The position numbers were made by a program, and so were the translations under genes. Below the pieces are notes generated by a model. It ran no database searches and was not told the origin of the DNA. It saw only the letters and a program-made list of their open reading frames with translations. From NCBI GenBank assembly GCA_003344405.1, contig NOWV01000148.1, positions 1 through 64,000 of the forward strand: a DNA stretch of 64,000 nt. The letters run 5' to 3'. Numbering within the stretch: the stretch's first letter is position 1; each line of letters starts with the position of its first letter. Below, one piece after another: positions 37,850 to 48,586 of the stretch. The stretch comes from Trichoplax sp. H2 (lineage: Eukaryota > Placozoa > Uniplacotomia > Trichoplacea).

Positions 37850-38745
37850 TAAAGTACTAGCGCGTAACATCGTCTCTATTTTCAGCCTTCATCTTCTTGG
37901 AAATGATCTAGAATGACTCCTACTCTCTCTTTAGGGCTATCTTTCTTGGCTTGTCGAAGATAAGTATCTCTTTTCGTCTTCCATTGTAAAATCTACTGGC
38001 GCAGCGGCACTAAAGATCAAGAGATATTTAAAAGTAAAATAATTTACTCCATTTGATAATGACGGCTATACTCCAATATAAGTAGGATATCAAGATTACC
38101 TGTGCTAAATGTAATTGTCGTTTATTTTAAAATTATTTGGACAATATAAAATGCACTATTGTAATTATAATATGCTCTTTACTGAGCCATTGGCTAACAT
38201 TAGAGAATGGTCATTATATATATATTATGTTATGTAAATGTAAACTTTGTCCCTTATGTTTTCCTCTTGATAACCAATCATCTGCCTATGTATATCCGCA
38301 TATCATATGATATTAAAGTAAATTAGCCATTTGTTTAGCGCCTGACATTGTTACTACTCCTTGGTCACAGCATGATTATGATGGAAATGAGTCTTACCAG
38401 TAGGAGTACAGGATTCTTCTCAATCATTACTTTGTAGCTGCTCGATTCAAGGTCTTATTGTCACAGACTTTGCCGTCGTCCATTCCGAAACGAACGCAGA
38501 AAAATCCATCGTCGACTACAAATCGATTATTTATCGTCTTTATTCAGTGTGGAATACGAGACATACTCATTCACTGTAGATAAAAGTAATTCGTTACTTA
38601 AATCTGCTTTAATCGAAATTAAAATATTGTAGGTTAAATAAATTTTTTCAATCTGTTTTATATCAATGGTTAATACAGCATTTACCATACGATCAAAATG
38701 ATGTTGAGCAACAAAATGTACTGCATAAGCGAGCATTACCACTCT
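37850..38745 (-). other. Candidate exons of an unrecognised gene
   Basis: Several minus-strand pieces between copies 1 and 2 look protein-like. A terminal piece around 37885-37995 reads YLRQAKKDSPKERVGVILDH with a stop after EDEG. A segment near 38430-38520 reads DDGFFCVRFGMDDGKVCDNK. Another near 38400-38450 reads SSSYKVMIEKNPVLLL before a GTAAGA donor. The pieces lie in different frames and I cannot join them with certainty or name a family. They could be remnants of an old gene. Confidence 0.3.
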
Positions 38746-38911
38746 ATCTTTAAAATTTTACAATGAAATAAAGTTCTTACCACAGTATATTCTACTGCTC
38801 AGCCCGTCCTACCATCAAAACGACTTGTTGTTCTTCAGTTTTATTAGGTTTCATCACAATAACCTAGCTTTTTTTAATTTAGGCTAAAACCTCCCCAAAT
38901 AAGAAAACAAG

Positions 38912-39763
38912 ATGGCTAGTAATGAATTTCAAATTGTAGTTGCTTCTTCGGACCAAGTGAAATGGATTATGAAGATGGTAGAAGATGAAGGCTGGAACCC
39001 TGGATGCAAAGATCCGATCACTTTTCAACTCTCTGATCCATTAGGCATCTTTGTTGGCTTACTCAACGGAGAAGTTATCGGCTGCGTAGCAGGAGTCCAG
39101 TATGAGGATTTTGGTCATGGTGGGTTATATATTATGATGAAAAAATATCGTGGTAAAGGCTATGGCATGAAGTTATTTCTGCATGCATTGAATCGTTTAC
39201 GAAAAAGTCCAAAATTTGGATTAGATGCAGTGCTTGAACAAGTCAGTAATTACCAAAATGCCGGTTTTCAAACTTTTCATCACACTATGCGATATATTGG
39301 AATAGTTAGTAAGCCAGATTTTCCGTGCAATCACATTGTAGATGCTAAAAGTGTCTCTTTCGACAAATTGCTACAATATGATCGATGTCATTCGCCTGGT
39401 CTTCGAAAGTATTTTCTAGCAGCATGGATTAATCTAGGAACAGATCGTAGCTTAGTGTACTTAGATGATAATCAAAATATTCAAGGGTTTGGTGCTATTC
39501 GTAAAGCTAATGATGGCTATAAAATCGGACCTTTGTACGCAGAAAGTTTCCAAATTGCCGAAAGTTTAATTCATGCGTTAGCAGGCACATTTGATAATTG
39601 CAAACTGGCCTTGGATGTACCCATACCTAATAAAAGTGCTGTAAAGCTTGCCGAGAAATTACAATTAAAGGGAGAATTTGAAACCGTTAGAATGTGTTAT
39701 ACTCAACCCTTTACATACGATTGGAACACGGTTTATGGTCTTACTTGCTTGGAACTTGGATGA
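38912..39763 (+). CDS. GNAT-family N-acetyltransferase with YitH/HolE-type C-terminal domain, intact
   Basis: Single-exon frame of 283 residues, ATG within AAGATGGCT. Residues 5-140 form a GNAT fold. The acetyl-CoA pyrophosphate loop is RGKGYGMKLF at 80-89, preceded by the beta4 strand GGLYIMMKKY, and EGWNPG at 26-31 is the entry motif common in this subfamily. The second half (SFDKLLQYDR, TDRSLVYLDDNQ, GFGAIRK, GPLYAES) is the companion domain of the Acetyltransf_18/YitH group, also seen in bacteria and nematodes. Substrate is unknown; small amines or amino acids are possible. It has no targeting signal, so it is probably cytosolic. It is the only undamaged member of a three-copy local family, and its compact intronless form leaves open a retroposed or transferred origin. 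Confidence 0.88.
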   Translation: MASNEFQIVVASSDQVKWIMKMVEDEGWNPGCKDPITFQLSDPLGIFVGLLNGEVIGCVAGVQYEDFGHGGLYIMMKKYRGKGYGMKLFLHALNRLRKSPKFGLDAVLEQVSNYQNAGFQTFHHTMRYIGIVSKPDFPCNHIVDAKSVSFDKLLQYDRCHSPGLRKYFLAAWINLGTDRSLVYLDDNQNIQGFGAIRKANDGYKIGPLYAESFQIAESLIHALAGTFDNCKLALDVPIPNKSAVKLAEKLQLKGEFETVRMCYTQPFTYDWNTVYGLTCLELG

Positions 39764-41845
39764 GTTTAGATTAAGCTAAGGACACGAAGCTGTAACGTAA
39801 CTTAGTATTGTGATTGTAGACTGTTAGCCATGTTTAGTATAATGTACGGTAGCGTAACTTCTATATTTATCCTAAGAGATATTTGGTAACCATAACTATA
39901 GACTGTAGTGGCGTAGACTCTATGCTAGAGTACAGATGACTATATACATTAAGGTCTTGAGTTACTAATAAGGTTATAGGTAAAAATAGAACTGTAAATC
40001 ATATATTAGGATATGGTTACTTCATTGTATTTTGGCTGGTGTGACTAATGTCTACGTAAATACTATAGTCGTATCCATATCAATTAATGATGGTCCGCAG
40101 TAGAATTGTGTTACTAAGAATAATTTAAGTATGTGTAAAATAAGGTAACAGGTTGCCGTGCTGATTGTAGCTGCGAATGCTACGAAAAGTATAAAATCAT
40201 GCAACTTTAGATTATTCAGTTAGTTCGTTCTAGAAGTCTTTAGTAGTAGTATTCGGCTAGAGTAGAGCTGTGTAGTTACTCTTTGTATAAGATTCAATAA
40301 AGCCCTTATTTTTCTAAAATTTGGAATTTCGTGATCGGTATATATCACAGAAGCGCACGAAGCTTCAAGTACTTGACTGCTAATGTATAACTGTACTTGT
40401 GGGTAATAAACTGTTTTCATGTAGTAGACTCATAAAATAGCTCACAATATTAGCGTGATGATATACAATCGCATATTCCATACCAGTAATCCCAATTTCC
40501 TCTTAATAAACGATACCATCATCTTGAATTAGCTAATACATGCTGTCGTCATATAAAGATCACAACTTTCATGATGATTACGACAGTATGAATTACCGGA
40601 AAAATTGATAGTACCTCAGATCTGCAACAATTTATTAAGATGCGATTGAAAATCTTAATATGCATTTATTACACTTTCATGAAGTAATTCTAATAAGTTG
40701 CATATATAATATTACATGCTTAACAAAATCATAGAAATTAACAACTCTTCACATTTGCCTCATATTCTTAAACTATACTTATTTATTATTGATTTTGTCA
40801 GTAGATTATAACCACTTTTCATGTAACAAGGTTGTAGTACAGCCCCAAATATATCTAAGACTATAATTATTAGATTATACGAAAATTGATCAATTGTATG
40901 TGAGATTGTAAGATAATAAATTATAGTCTAATTCCAGATAGATAGTCTTTAGTAGTTGTTAGAACCTAACTTACGTAATAAAGTAAAATTATCAAGAATT
41001 TTAGAGCTCGCCTTAATTTTGAGAAGACCCTTTATAGCAAATGTAGCGTATACTGGTAAATATATTGATATCTATTTCGTCATTACTGCCGTAACTGACG
41101 AAATAGACTTCACCCAATTAAACAATTTAAGTATGTTTAACTTATTTAAATTCATTTTACCTACCTCAATCATTTTCCAAACCATACAATATGCATATAG
41201 TAGCTAATCGGCAGTATTTACTCAGACTTAACGAGTACATCAAAATCATTGACGAGAAACACATATTTCTGAAAATAGTTATGAAGTGACAAATTCTTAT
41301 AAACATCAAACATCTTATCTTGACCACGAGCACAATATTAGAGAATATCAAACATTAAGATGATCTGTTCTAATAATTTTATTATAGTATAACTACATTT
41401 TAAATATAGAGTAAAATCTGGAATAAATAATATTAACCATTTTAAATTACTGTGCAAAAGGAGCTGTATAATAACTCATTATTTATATTATATTATCGTA
41501 CAAGTCAAATTGGGTGATAAACAAGCTATTAGTCACTCTTATCTTTGCTAACTCGATAAATAACCTTAGCCTTCAATGTCTTTACAATGCTGTATACGCG
41601 CATTATCCATACCTTGACAAAATATGATCATGTTAAACATTTCTATCATTAAAGTACAAGCAGCATTTTTCATAAAATAGATCTACTGACTGTTACTGTA
41701 GGTATTATTAAAATTAGTTTGTGTACCCATACGATTATTTATCCATCAGGCTATCATCTATTAGGTAGATTGTTAGACAAATCAACTTTCGTATATTAGG
41801 AGGATCTTTAGTGGCATGTAAAGCTATAAATTTTCAATAAATCGA
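39764..41845. other. No gene recognised
   Basis: AT-rich spacer between acetyltransferase copies 2 and 3. A plus-strand frame at 40956-41207 has no ATG at its start and no recognisable family. I see nothing else. Confidence 0.45.
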
Positions 41846-42646
41846 CGATAGGAGCCTCGCCAGTGTATAAAGTTCCAAATTTAAATACTTAGACTAGCTT
41901 TAACTTTTCTACTAATGCCTTTCCATGATTATTCGTTTCTGGAAAGTCGAGAGTAATCCTACAATCACTTTTGTGTTGACAAAGAGACTTTAACAAAATT
42001 TCTGCAATTTCTGGTGTTTCAGCCTAAAGTGGGCCTATACGATAACCATTAACACTTTTTCTAATTGCTTCGAAGCCTTTCACTGTATCTTTATCCATAT
42101 AAGCTAAGTAATCTGTTGTTCCAGCATTGATCCTCCTGCTAAAAAGTGTTTTCTCTCATCTGCATAAAATCGTGCATCGTATTGCAGAATTTTATCGAAT
42201 GGTACACTACTAGCTGTATAAACGAAGGGGCAAGATATTGTACTATTATCCACAGCTCCTGTATATCGAACATTGACATGAGCCATTTTAAAACCAGAAT
42301 TCTGATATTTAGGTGCATGAATTAGTAGTCCATCGACTCGAACATTATATCCATTCAAGTAGTTCACTGAAAGTTGAAATATTCTCATGCCATGACCTTG
42401 ACCACGATGTTCTTTGACAACAACATAGTATCCAATAATAGCAATATGATTAAATTTTACTCCAGCTACACAACACACCGGCTTACCATTGATAAGGCCA
42501 ATAAAATATCCACTGGGATCAGCTTGTTCAAATGCGATTGCATCATTATCACCAGGATTCCATCCTTCTTTCCTAGCCATAGAAATGATCCATTCGACTT
42601 GATCGGACGAAGCTGATACTATCTCAAGATTGGAATTTTCTGCCAT
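41846..42646 (-). pseudogene. GNAT acetyltransferase, third copy, C-terminal half disabled
   Basis: The N-terminal 170 or so codons from the ATG at 42646 are open and keep the GNAT core: EGWNPGDNDAIAFEQADP, GYYVVVKEHRGQGHGMRIF and FDKILQYDARFYADERKHF. Near 42130 a frameshift ends the frame at 42104. In the next frame the C-terminal domain continues (DYLAYMDKDTV, GFEAIRKSVNGYRIGPL), then hits a stop where the intact copy has Tyr of GPLYAE, and another stop near LKLV. It is more divergent from copies 1 and 2 than they are from each other, and lies in the opposite orientation. A truncated but folded GNAT domain could still be expressed, so loss of function is likely rather than certain. Confidence 0.75.
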
Positions 42647-42923
42647 TTATAAATATCACATCAATCTAGTTATATAAATAGGAGAAATACTATCATAGTC
42701 CAAAGCTAGTTTGAACTTAACGTCTTCTTTGCTCCTTGTTTTATTTTGTTAGAAAATCAGTCTTTAGTAGTATAAATGTTATTCACTGCTTGCCAGCTAT
42801 CTTGCAATACTAGCAATTCTAATTTATATATTATTGGAGTGATTTCAATAGCGAGAGAACAATCCGTCAGATAAATCTCATTAATTTTGCCGCCCTTTCC
42901 AGCTGTGCTTTGGTCACTTGATC

Positions 42924-44748
42924 TTAACAACACGATTTAATGGCGTCAAAGTTAATGCAATCAATAGTCCGATAAGCTATGATTGATGCTTTAGAAAGAG
43001 ACGACGCTTTGGCGGTCGCTGTCAGAACTCCTCCTTTTTTAGTTAATACTTGGTGATCCATGTCATCTAAGCATTGATAAATAAAACCTTATAGCAATGC
43101 TGTGATCGCTAGCATAATAACTTCAAAATCTAGAATGTTTAGTAACATAAATTTAGTGGGAAATTGAAATTCCTTCAAATTTCGATGCTACAGTATGTGG
43201 CAAAATTGAATTATACGCGTAAATAAAAATTTTTGAACAGTAGTAACATAATCGTACATGGCAAGATTAAAGCTAGCTCTTAAAGTATTTCCGATGCGCA
43301 ATCATTTGTAGCAAGTTACCATAAATGATTCGAAGCTCACACGATCACGATAAGATCTGCTATTAGTCGTTTATGTCAACCATTATCTCGTTTTTAATCA
43401 GAATATTCAAGTCAGGAGATTGATTTATAGGTATTTAATACTACGATACTAGGATACTATGCAGATATTACGTAAATTTCAATTTTTACCTGTTAATGCA
43501 GTTTCAGCGTGGAATATTTGTATACCAGTAAATGTAGCAGCTTTATTAATACTATGAATTTCAACATCAGTCTGGTATGGTCTAGGGTAACCTCTACTCG
43601 CTAATACTACTCCTACAACATAATCCGGATGCCATTCAACGATACGATTCAAGTTTTGCTTGATGCAATCTTCCAGAATATTGAACAAGTCGCTTTTCAG
43701 TAAGGGTAGTAAAACCTAAAGCAACATGACAGCGCTCTTCACACTAACGCCTATTCTTAGTATTTCTAGTTTATGAAAGAATAGCTGAATACAATTTATT
43801 TGCTAATACTATTGAAATGAAACCCAAATGGTCCTACCAGGCAATCAATCAGCCATTAGGCATGTACTGCTATTTCTTGGAGTTTTACCTGCGCTTCAGG
43901 ATTACCCAATCTACAATTGAACTCTAATACTTTCGGACCATCATTTGTAAGCATTATGTCTACATACAAGATCCCGTCATATGGATGACCAAGGCTTTTC
44001 ATTTTTGAAATGATTTTGAATATAATTTCTTCCCCGATACATCTGTCATCGTCATCTGAAATCTAATATCGGCATGTTACAAAAATTAGAAGGCTTTATT
44101 AATGGCTTGCTTACAGGATAATGGGCTTATTCTGGTTGCATTTTAGCATAATTATAGAAATTCATGTTAATATTACAACTTTCAAGTGTAGAGCTATCTT
44201 TGCAAAATTCATCTATGAATACTAACCTTAGTATATGGAGCAAATACCCTCATTCCTCCTGTAATTGGACCTAAATCGCCATCGTATAGTCTCTTATAAT
44301 CGTGGATGTGTGGCATTATGCTGACATTAACCCCATCGCAGAAAGCTAGAACCTAATAAAAATCGTGCGCATATATTTAGCCTTTATTGCAATCTACGAT
44401 CGGATGAGCCGTAAATCCTTCAGAAAGGGAAAAGCACAGCATATTTCTTGATTAATGACTAGCCCGTTACCGAGATTCATCTCCATGCAAGCATTCTTCA
44501 ATAATCTTTTTCTCTCCAAATTTATTATTCTGTATGGAACAAGAATAGTCAAGACACTATTACTGTTGATTGTTTCGAGCTCGTTCAAGTAACTTGAAAG
44601 ATAAAATCTACCGCAAAATGATAGCTGTAATACGTACTATTAAAATATCGATGATAGCTGTTTCCGCTTCTTCTTGACTACAACAAATAGCAATACCTTT
44701 TCCAGCTGCAAGGCCATTTGCTTTAATAACGTAACGAGATTGTTGATG
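42924..44748 (-). pseudogene. Partial phosphoribosylamine-glycine ligase (GARS/PurD-type), probably disabled
   Basis: Six exon-like blocks appear on the minus strand: 44638-44748, 44471-44529, 44227-44352, 43889-44062, 43490-43715 and 42924-43066. They encode the ATP-grasp core of GARS (RYVIKANGLAAGKGIA, KKIIEECLHGDES, VLAFCDGV, GDLGPITGGMRVFAPYTK, GPKVLEFNCRLGNPEAQ) and the C domain (VVLASRGYP, IQIFHAETALT, GGVLTATA). GARS makes glycinamide ribonucleotide in purine synthesis. Three things look wrong. The N-domain before KANGLAAGKG is absent. The second block leaves two extra bases, so its join to the third runs into a stop. The C-terminus ends early at FDAIKSCC. No AIRS or GART domains follow, unlike the animal trifunctional gene. 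A functional variant with unseen exons cannot be excluded. Confidence 0.7.
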
Positions 44749-45447
44749 CTACGATTAAAAGAAAAAATAGCTTGGATCATTTTGTGTGCTGTACCGCTTG
44801 TGGTGTTGTAATTAATCACAATCTTCCTGAAGCGACAGAATTTAAAGTAAGTATGACTACTAGTGCGGCAATGGTCGTTTTTAAGTAAGTAATTTATGTG
44901 CATGAATAGTCTACTGTAAAGGTTAATTTAGTTAGAACTATCAACTGTGTATCTAATATTTCATCAGGTTCAGTTGATGAACATAATTAAATCCGTAATC
45001 CTATTAGTAAAAACCTAGGTACTGAATCTTAAATATCCAGTTAATTGCCTCATATAAAATGACACAAATATTTAGTATTAGCCTATAGATTTTGTAATTA
45101 ATTCAAACAAGAATTAACTATAATGGAAACTACATGGATGATCAAGAACATACGCGTAAATTATTTATTACTGGATAGTACATTACATAAATCGTGACAT
45201 AATCCTTTGAGACAGACTAATGAAAACGTGAGTAATTCCGCTGAATTTACGCTATGAACTGACAGTTCATGTAGAATATCTATTTATTGTATCTTCTTCG
45301 ATTAAGCTATTTCTAAGTGGTTATTCCTGTCATGGCTTAAATTGGTTTAATTTCTGCTGCCTTTCAGTCGGACTACTAGACATTAGATAATTACCAATTC
45401 ATATATCTAAATTTGATCTCTTGCCCAGTTACTCTTCATTTTTGCAG
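44749..45447. other. No gene recognised
   Basis: The sequence upstream of the GARS fragment should hold its N-domain if the gene were whole. I find no GxGGREHA-type motif on the minus strand here. Confidence 0.45.
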
Positions 45448-45800
45448 ATAATAATAGCAATGGAACTTATGATGCTTTCCTTGCTTTCTAAACTCAAAAT
45501 ATTATCACCTTTGTCGGTTTGGGATTGGATTCCTTTCTTTCAGATGGACGTACGATAATTATGGTCGAAAACTTGTACGTGTATTTAGTCAATCACAGTG
45601 TCCAAATAGTCTTTCAATCTTGGATTTTGATCACTTTTAACTACTCATTTTCTACCGTATGGAATTTTGATGGCAATTTTATGTAATTGTTCCTTAATGG
45701 CGTTCTCAACAGCCTCTAATGGCAAGGCTATAATGTTAATATTTCAATTTATGATCGGACTCATTGTAGATAGCATCGCTTATTGCAAACGATTAAATAG
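45448..45800 (+). pseudogene. Fragment of a second SVOP-like transporter
   Basis: After a TTTGCAG acceptor at 45447 the plus strand reads IIIAMELMMLSLLS, matching SMEITMLSLLGP in the intact transporter's third exon. About 50 bases on, ITFVGLGLDSFLSD and then DNYGRKLV match its fourth exon (IVFLGYAIGSPCFG, DHYGRKV), with a frame slip between them. A third block near 45660-45790 (MAILCNCSLMAFSTAS, then a helix ending SIAYC) matches the fifth. Later exons and the N-terminus are missing. It is therefore a truncated, frame-broken copy that keeps the exon order. This argues for segmental duplication rather than retroposition. Confidence 0.6.
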
Positions 45801-46927
45801 CTTCAAGGTTTGAGCATTACTAATTAGAATTTTTATTTTCAAACATTGTTTTTACTGATGATATTATGAAGTGCTACTATAAATATATCATATTTTCGAG
45901 CCGTTTAATTTTGGGAATTTGAGGAAGGAATATCTGAACCGCGATCTTATAGCAGAATAAGAGAGTGAAATAGCGATAAATATGGAGCTGACAGTTAAAA
46001 ATAAAAATGTAAATACTGAAATATCATTAATCGCTTGCTTATTTATAGGCTGAGATCTATAGAAAAATACAATCAGTAAATAGCATACTGAGAGCTATGA
46101 AGTCAACATAGAGATTTAATAATGATTAACCACTGATGATCATTTAATTCAGCGATTGCATTAATTATAGATATTATTCAAAATTTAAAATGGAACTTAA
46201 AATTTAAGTATCAATAATTCAAATCATAAATATCCATCTACGGGTAGGGTAAATTTTAATTGTTATTGCGAATAATTTTTAAACTGCTGCTAAATCAATC
46301 TCTACAATTACAAAGCAATCCTTTCTTATTGAGATTCGGGATAATAAGTCGCTACTATGTATAGTTAATCAGCCTGGAACTTATTTTTCTTAATTCCTTA
46401 CAATTATTATCGCGGTAATAATAAGCTAGAATATTTGCACATTTAAAATTAGAAATGAATGAAAATATCGTAAACAATGTACGGCAAAGTTACGATAGTA
46501 ACGATGTATATTTTTGCACTAATGTGGTGGCAGGCTGATATTTTATGGTATCGTTATTGCTTACTAGATAAGACTTGGTGAGCGCAATGCGTGGGGATAT
46601 ATAGAAACATTGAATTTTAATTGGTAGACAGATATTAATAGCATGCAAAATTTCACCATCCCAGTTTTAAATAATTGATTGATTTATCTTAAAAGATCAA
46701 GACAATAGGCCTGGCTTTTCATGGTAATAATTTATTTCATAACTTCCGTTTAAAGTACACACTATAAAGTAATTCTCATTATCACAAGGCTAACGATAAA
46801 TTTTAATTATATCTGCTTTGATTCATATTGTCATACTCCATTGCATTTGGGAAACAAAATTCCAGCGTTATCATTTCAAGCAACTCAATTGAAGTACACC
46901 CAAAATCCTATTAAGAAGTAAACGAAA
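45801..46927. other. No gene recognised
   Basis: AT-rich spacer. I found no further transporter exons. Confidence 0.45.
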
Positions 46928-48586
46928 TTACGATACTTCACTATAGAAACGATTGGACCTGAATGGATTTCTAGGCTTAATGTAGTTCCAAAATACGGAA
47001 GCAACGACTACAATAGCGAGACAAGTAATCAGAGTAATGCCCATAATCACTGCTGGTGACACAAAATTAATTCTTCCATAATTAGGAATTTTCCGACATG
47101 GTATGTGAGCGAAATTTGCCAATTGGTTTGGTATATCCAAATAGCTTAAATATGCAGGAGTGCATGTAGGATCTTGACAATGATTTTGGTAACCGCAGTC
47201 GCATTCCTCACCGTCATCGATTATTCCATTGCCACATACAGGGTAGTACTGATCCACAAAACAGCTTTGCTGACTTCTTGCTTTATTCAGTAAGGTGTGA
47301 TAAATTGATTGCCGACTACACGGGGAGAATAATAGATTATTTCTTTGCTTTCCGCTTGTAACCGTAGAATGCATTAAATAATCTCCATGACTTCCTCCAG
47401 AAGAGCATCGATGGCTAGCATTATCATGATTCGCACCAAATATGTGGCCCATTTCATGAGCCATGATTAACAGTCTTATTGGGTAGATTAAGGAGCTTCG
47501 ATAACGAGAGATAGACATTAGACCAACATTAGAGCTAGATCGGAGGTGATTGTATTGATAATGATATCGTGTGCATACACCCTGATCTGCTTCATAACCG
47601 CTACTGGCTATTCCAGTTACTTTTAGAGTAAACTGATGATCGATTAGTAGAAACGCCATACAGTACGAGCTGTAATTATAAAGAGCTGTCCAGTTGCCGA
47701 AGTAATATTTTGGATCATCTATATTATCTAAACGACTGAAATTTCTCTTAGCTGAAAAACTTTGTACAGCAAAGCCAATTCCATCCGCTTTGCCATCGCC
47801 GTTAAAATCTGTGCGTCGATAGATCAGGTTAACACCTTGCAATAACACAGAAGCACCAATCAAAGCATGAAATTGGTCCCCATATCGTTGGACAACACGA
47901 TGATCAATTTCAATACGAGCTAAACAGGTAGTTTTATTTGTATCTTTTTTAGTTTGTTCCGAAAATTTTTTCTTACGCAGAAGATGACTATGCAAATTTG
48001 AGGAAGAAAATGACTCTAATGGATCGAAAAGCCATGGTCCGCTTTCTGCTTCTCCACGTCCCTTCCTTGATCGATGTTGAATATCAACATCTCGGTAGAT
48101 AATAAACGAATTACGATCGATGAGATTCCTGATATAAAATAGACTATATTCAATGTAATATTTAATTTTGTTGTGGATAAATACACCTTGAAATTGACCG
48201 GATGGATAAATGTAACCGTAGGCCTCCGATGTTGGATAAGATTCGACAAATCCCTGTACAAGATGGTGGTGATCGAATAATTTAACAGAATTTGGATCTA
48301 AGTCAAGAATGAAATTATCATGATAAAGAAGTGGTTGACTACGTAGAACTAATGGGAAAGTTTTTTTATAGGCATGAACTTGAATTCGGAAGCGATATGC
48401 AAGATTAGTTTTAATATCGGAAGTATTGGTCGCCACTTTAGAATACCCAGAAAATTCTGCATATTCGTAATTTTTAAGATATAGTATAGATGATTGCCTT
48501 TGCTGCCATTGTAATGCAAGTGTAAACGATTGGATATCAAATACACAAATTAGTAACAAAGTGACAATAAATCTGGCTGATGGCAT
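46928..48586 (-). CDS. ADAM10-like membrane metalloprotease, intronless, truncated ectodomain
   Basis: Single frame of 552 residues. Residues 1-25 are a signal peptide. A prodomain like that of ADAM10 follows (GYIYPSGQFQGVFIHNKIKY, FIIYRDVDI at 161-169), with a basic RKKK at 204-207 where ADAM10 has its proprotein-convertase site. The catalytic domain (about 218-444) has the full zinc site HEMGHIFGANHD at 377-388 and a Met-turn at YLMHST 403-408. The disintegrin module begins at 451 (CGNGIIDDGEECDCGY) but stops after about 45 residues. The rest of it and the cysteine-rich region are absent. A membrane helix spans about 511-533, followed by a short basic tail. All catalytic residues are present, so an active sheddase is plausible. 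Intronless structure suggests a retrocopy that gained its own life. Confidence 0.88.
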   Translation of the reverse strand: MPSARFIVTLLLICVFDIQSFTLALQWQQRQSSILYLKNYEYAEFSGYSKVATNTSDIKTNLAYRFRIQVHAYKKTFPLVLRSQPLLYHDNFILDLDPNSVKLFDHHHLVQGFVESYPTSEAYGYIYPSGQFQGVFIHNKIKYYIEYSLFYIRNLIDRNSFIIYRDVDIQHRSRKGRGEAESGPWLFDPLESFSSSNLHSHLLRKKKFSEQTKKDTNKTTCLARIEIDHRVVQRYGDQFHALIGASVLLQGVNLIYRRTDFNGDGKADGIGFAVQSFSAKRNFSRLDNIDDPKYYFGNWTALYNYSSYCMAFLLIDHQFTLKVTGIASSGYEADQGVCTRYHYQYNHLRSSSNVGLMSISRYRSSLIYPIRLLIMAHEMGHIFGANHDNASHRCSSGGSHGDYLMHSTVTSGKQRNNLLFSPCSRQSIYHTLLNKARSQQSCFVDQYYPVCGNGIIDDGEECDCGYQNHCQDPTCTPAYLSYLDIPNQLANFAHIPCRKIPNYGRINFVSPAVIMGITLITCLAIVVVASVFWNYIKPRNPFRSNRFYSEVS

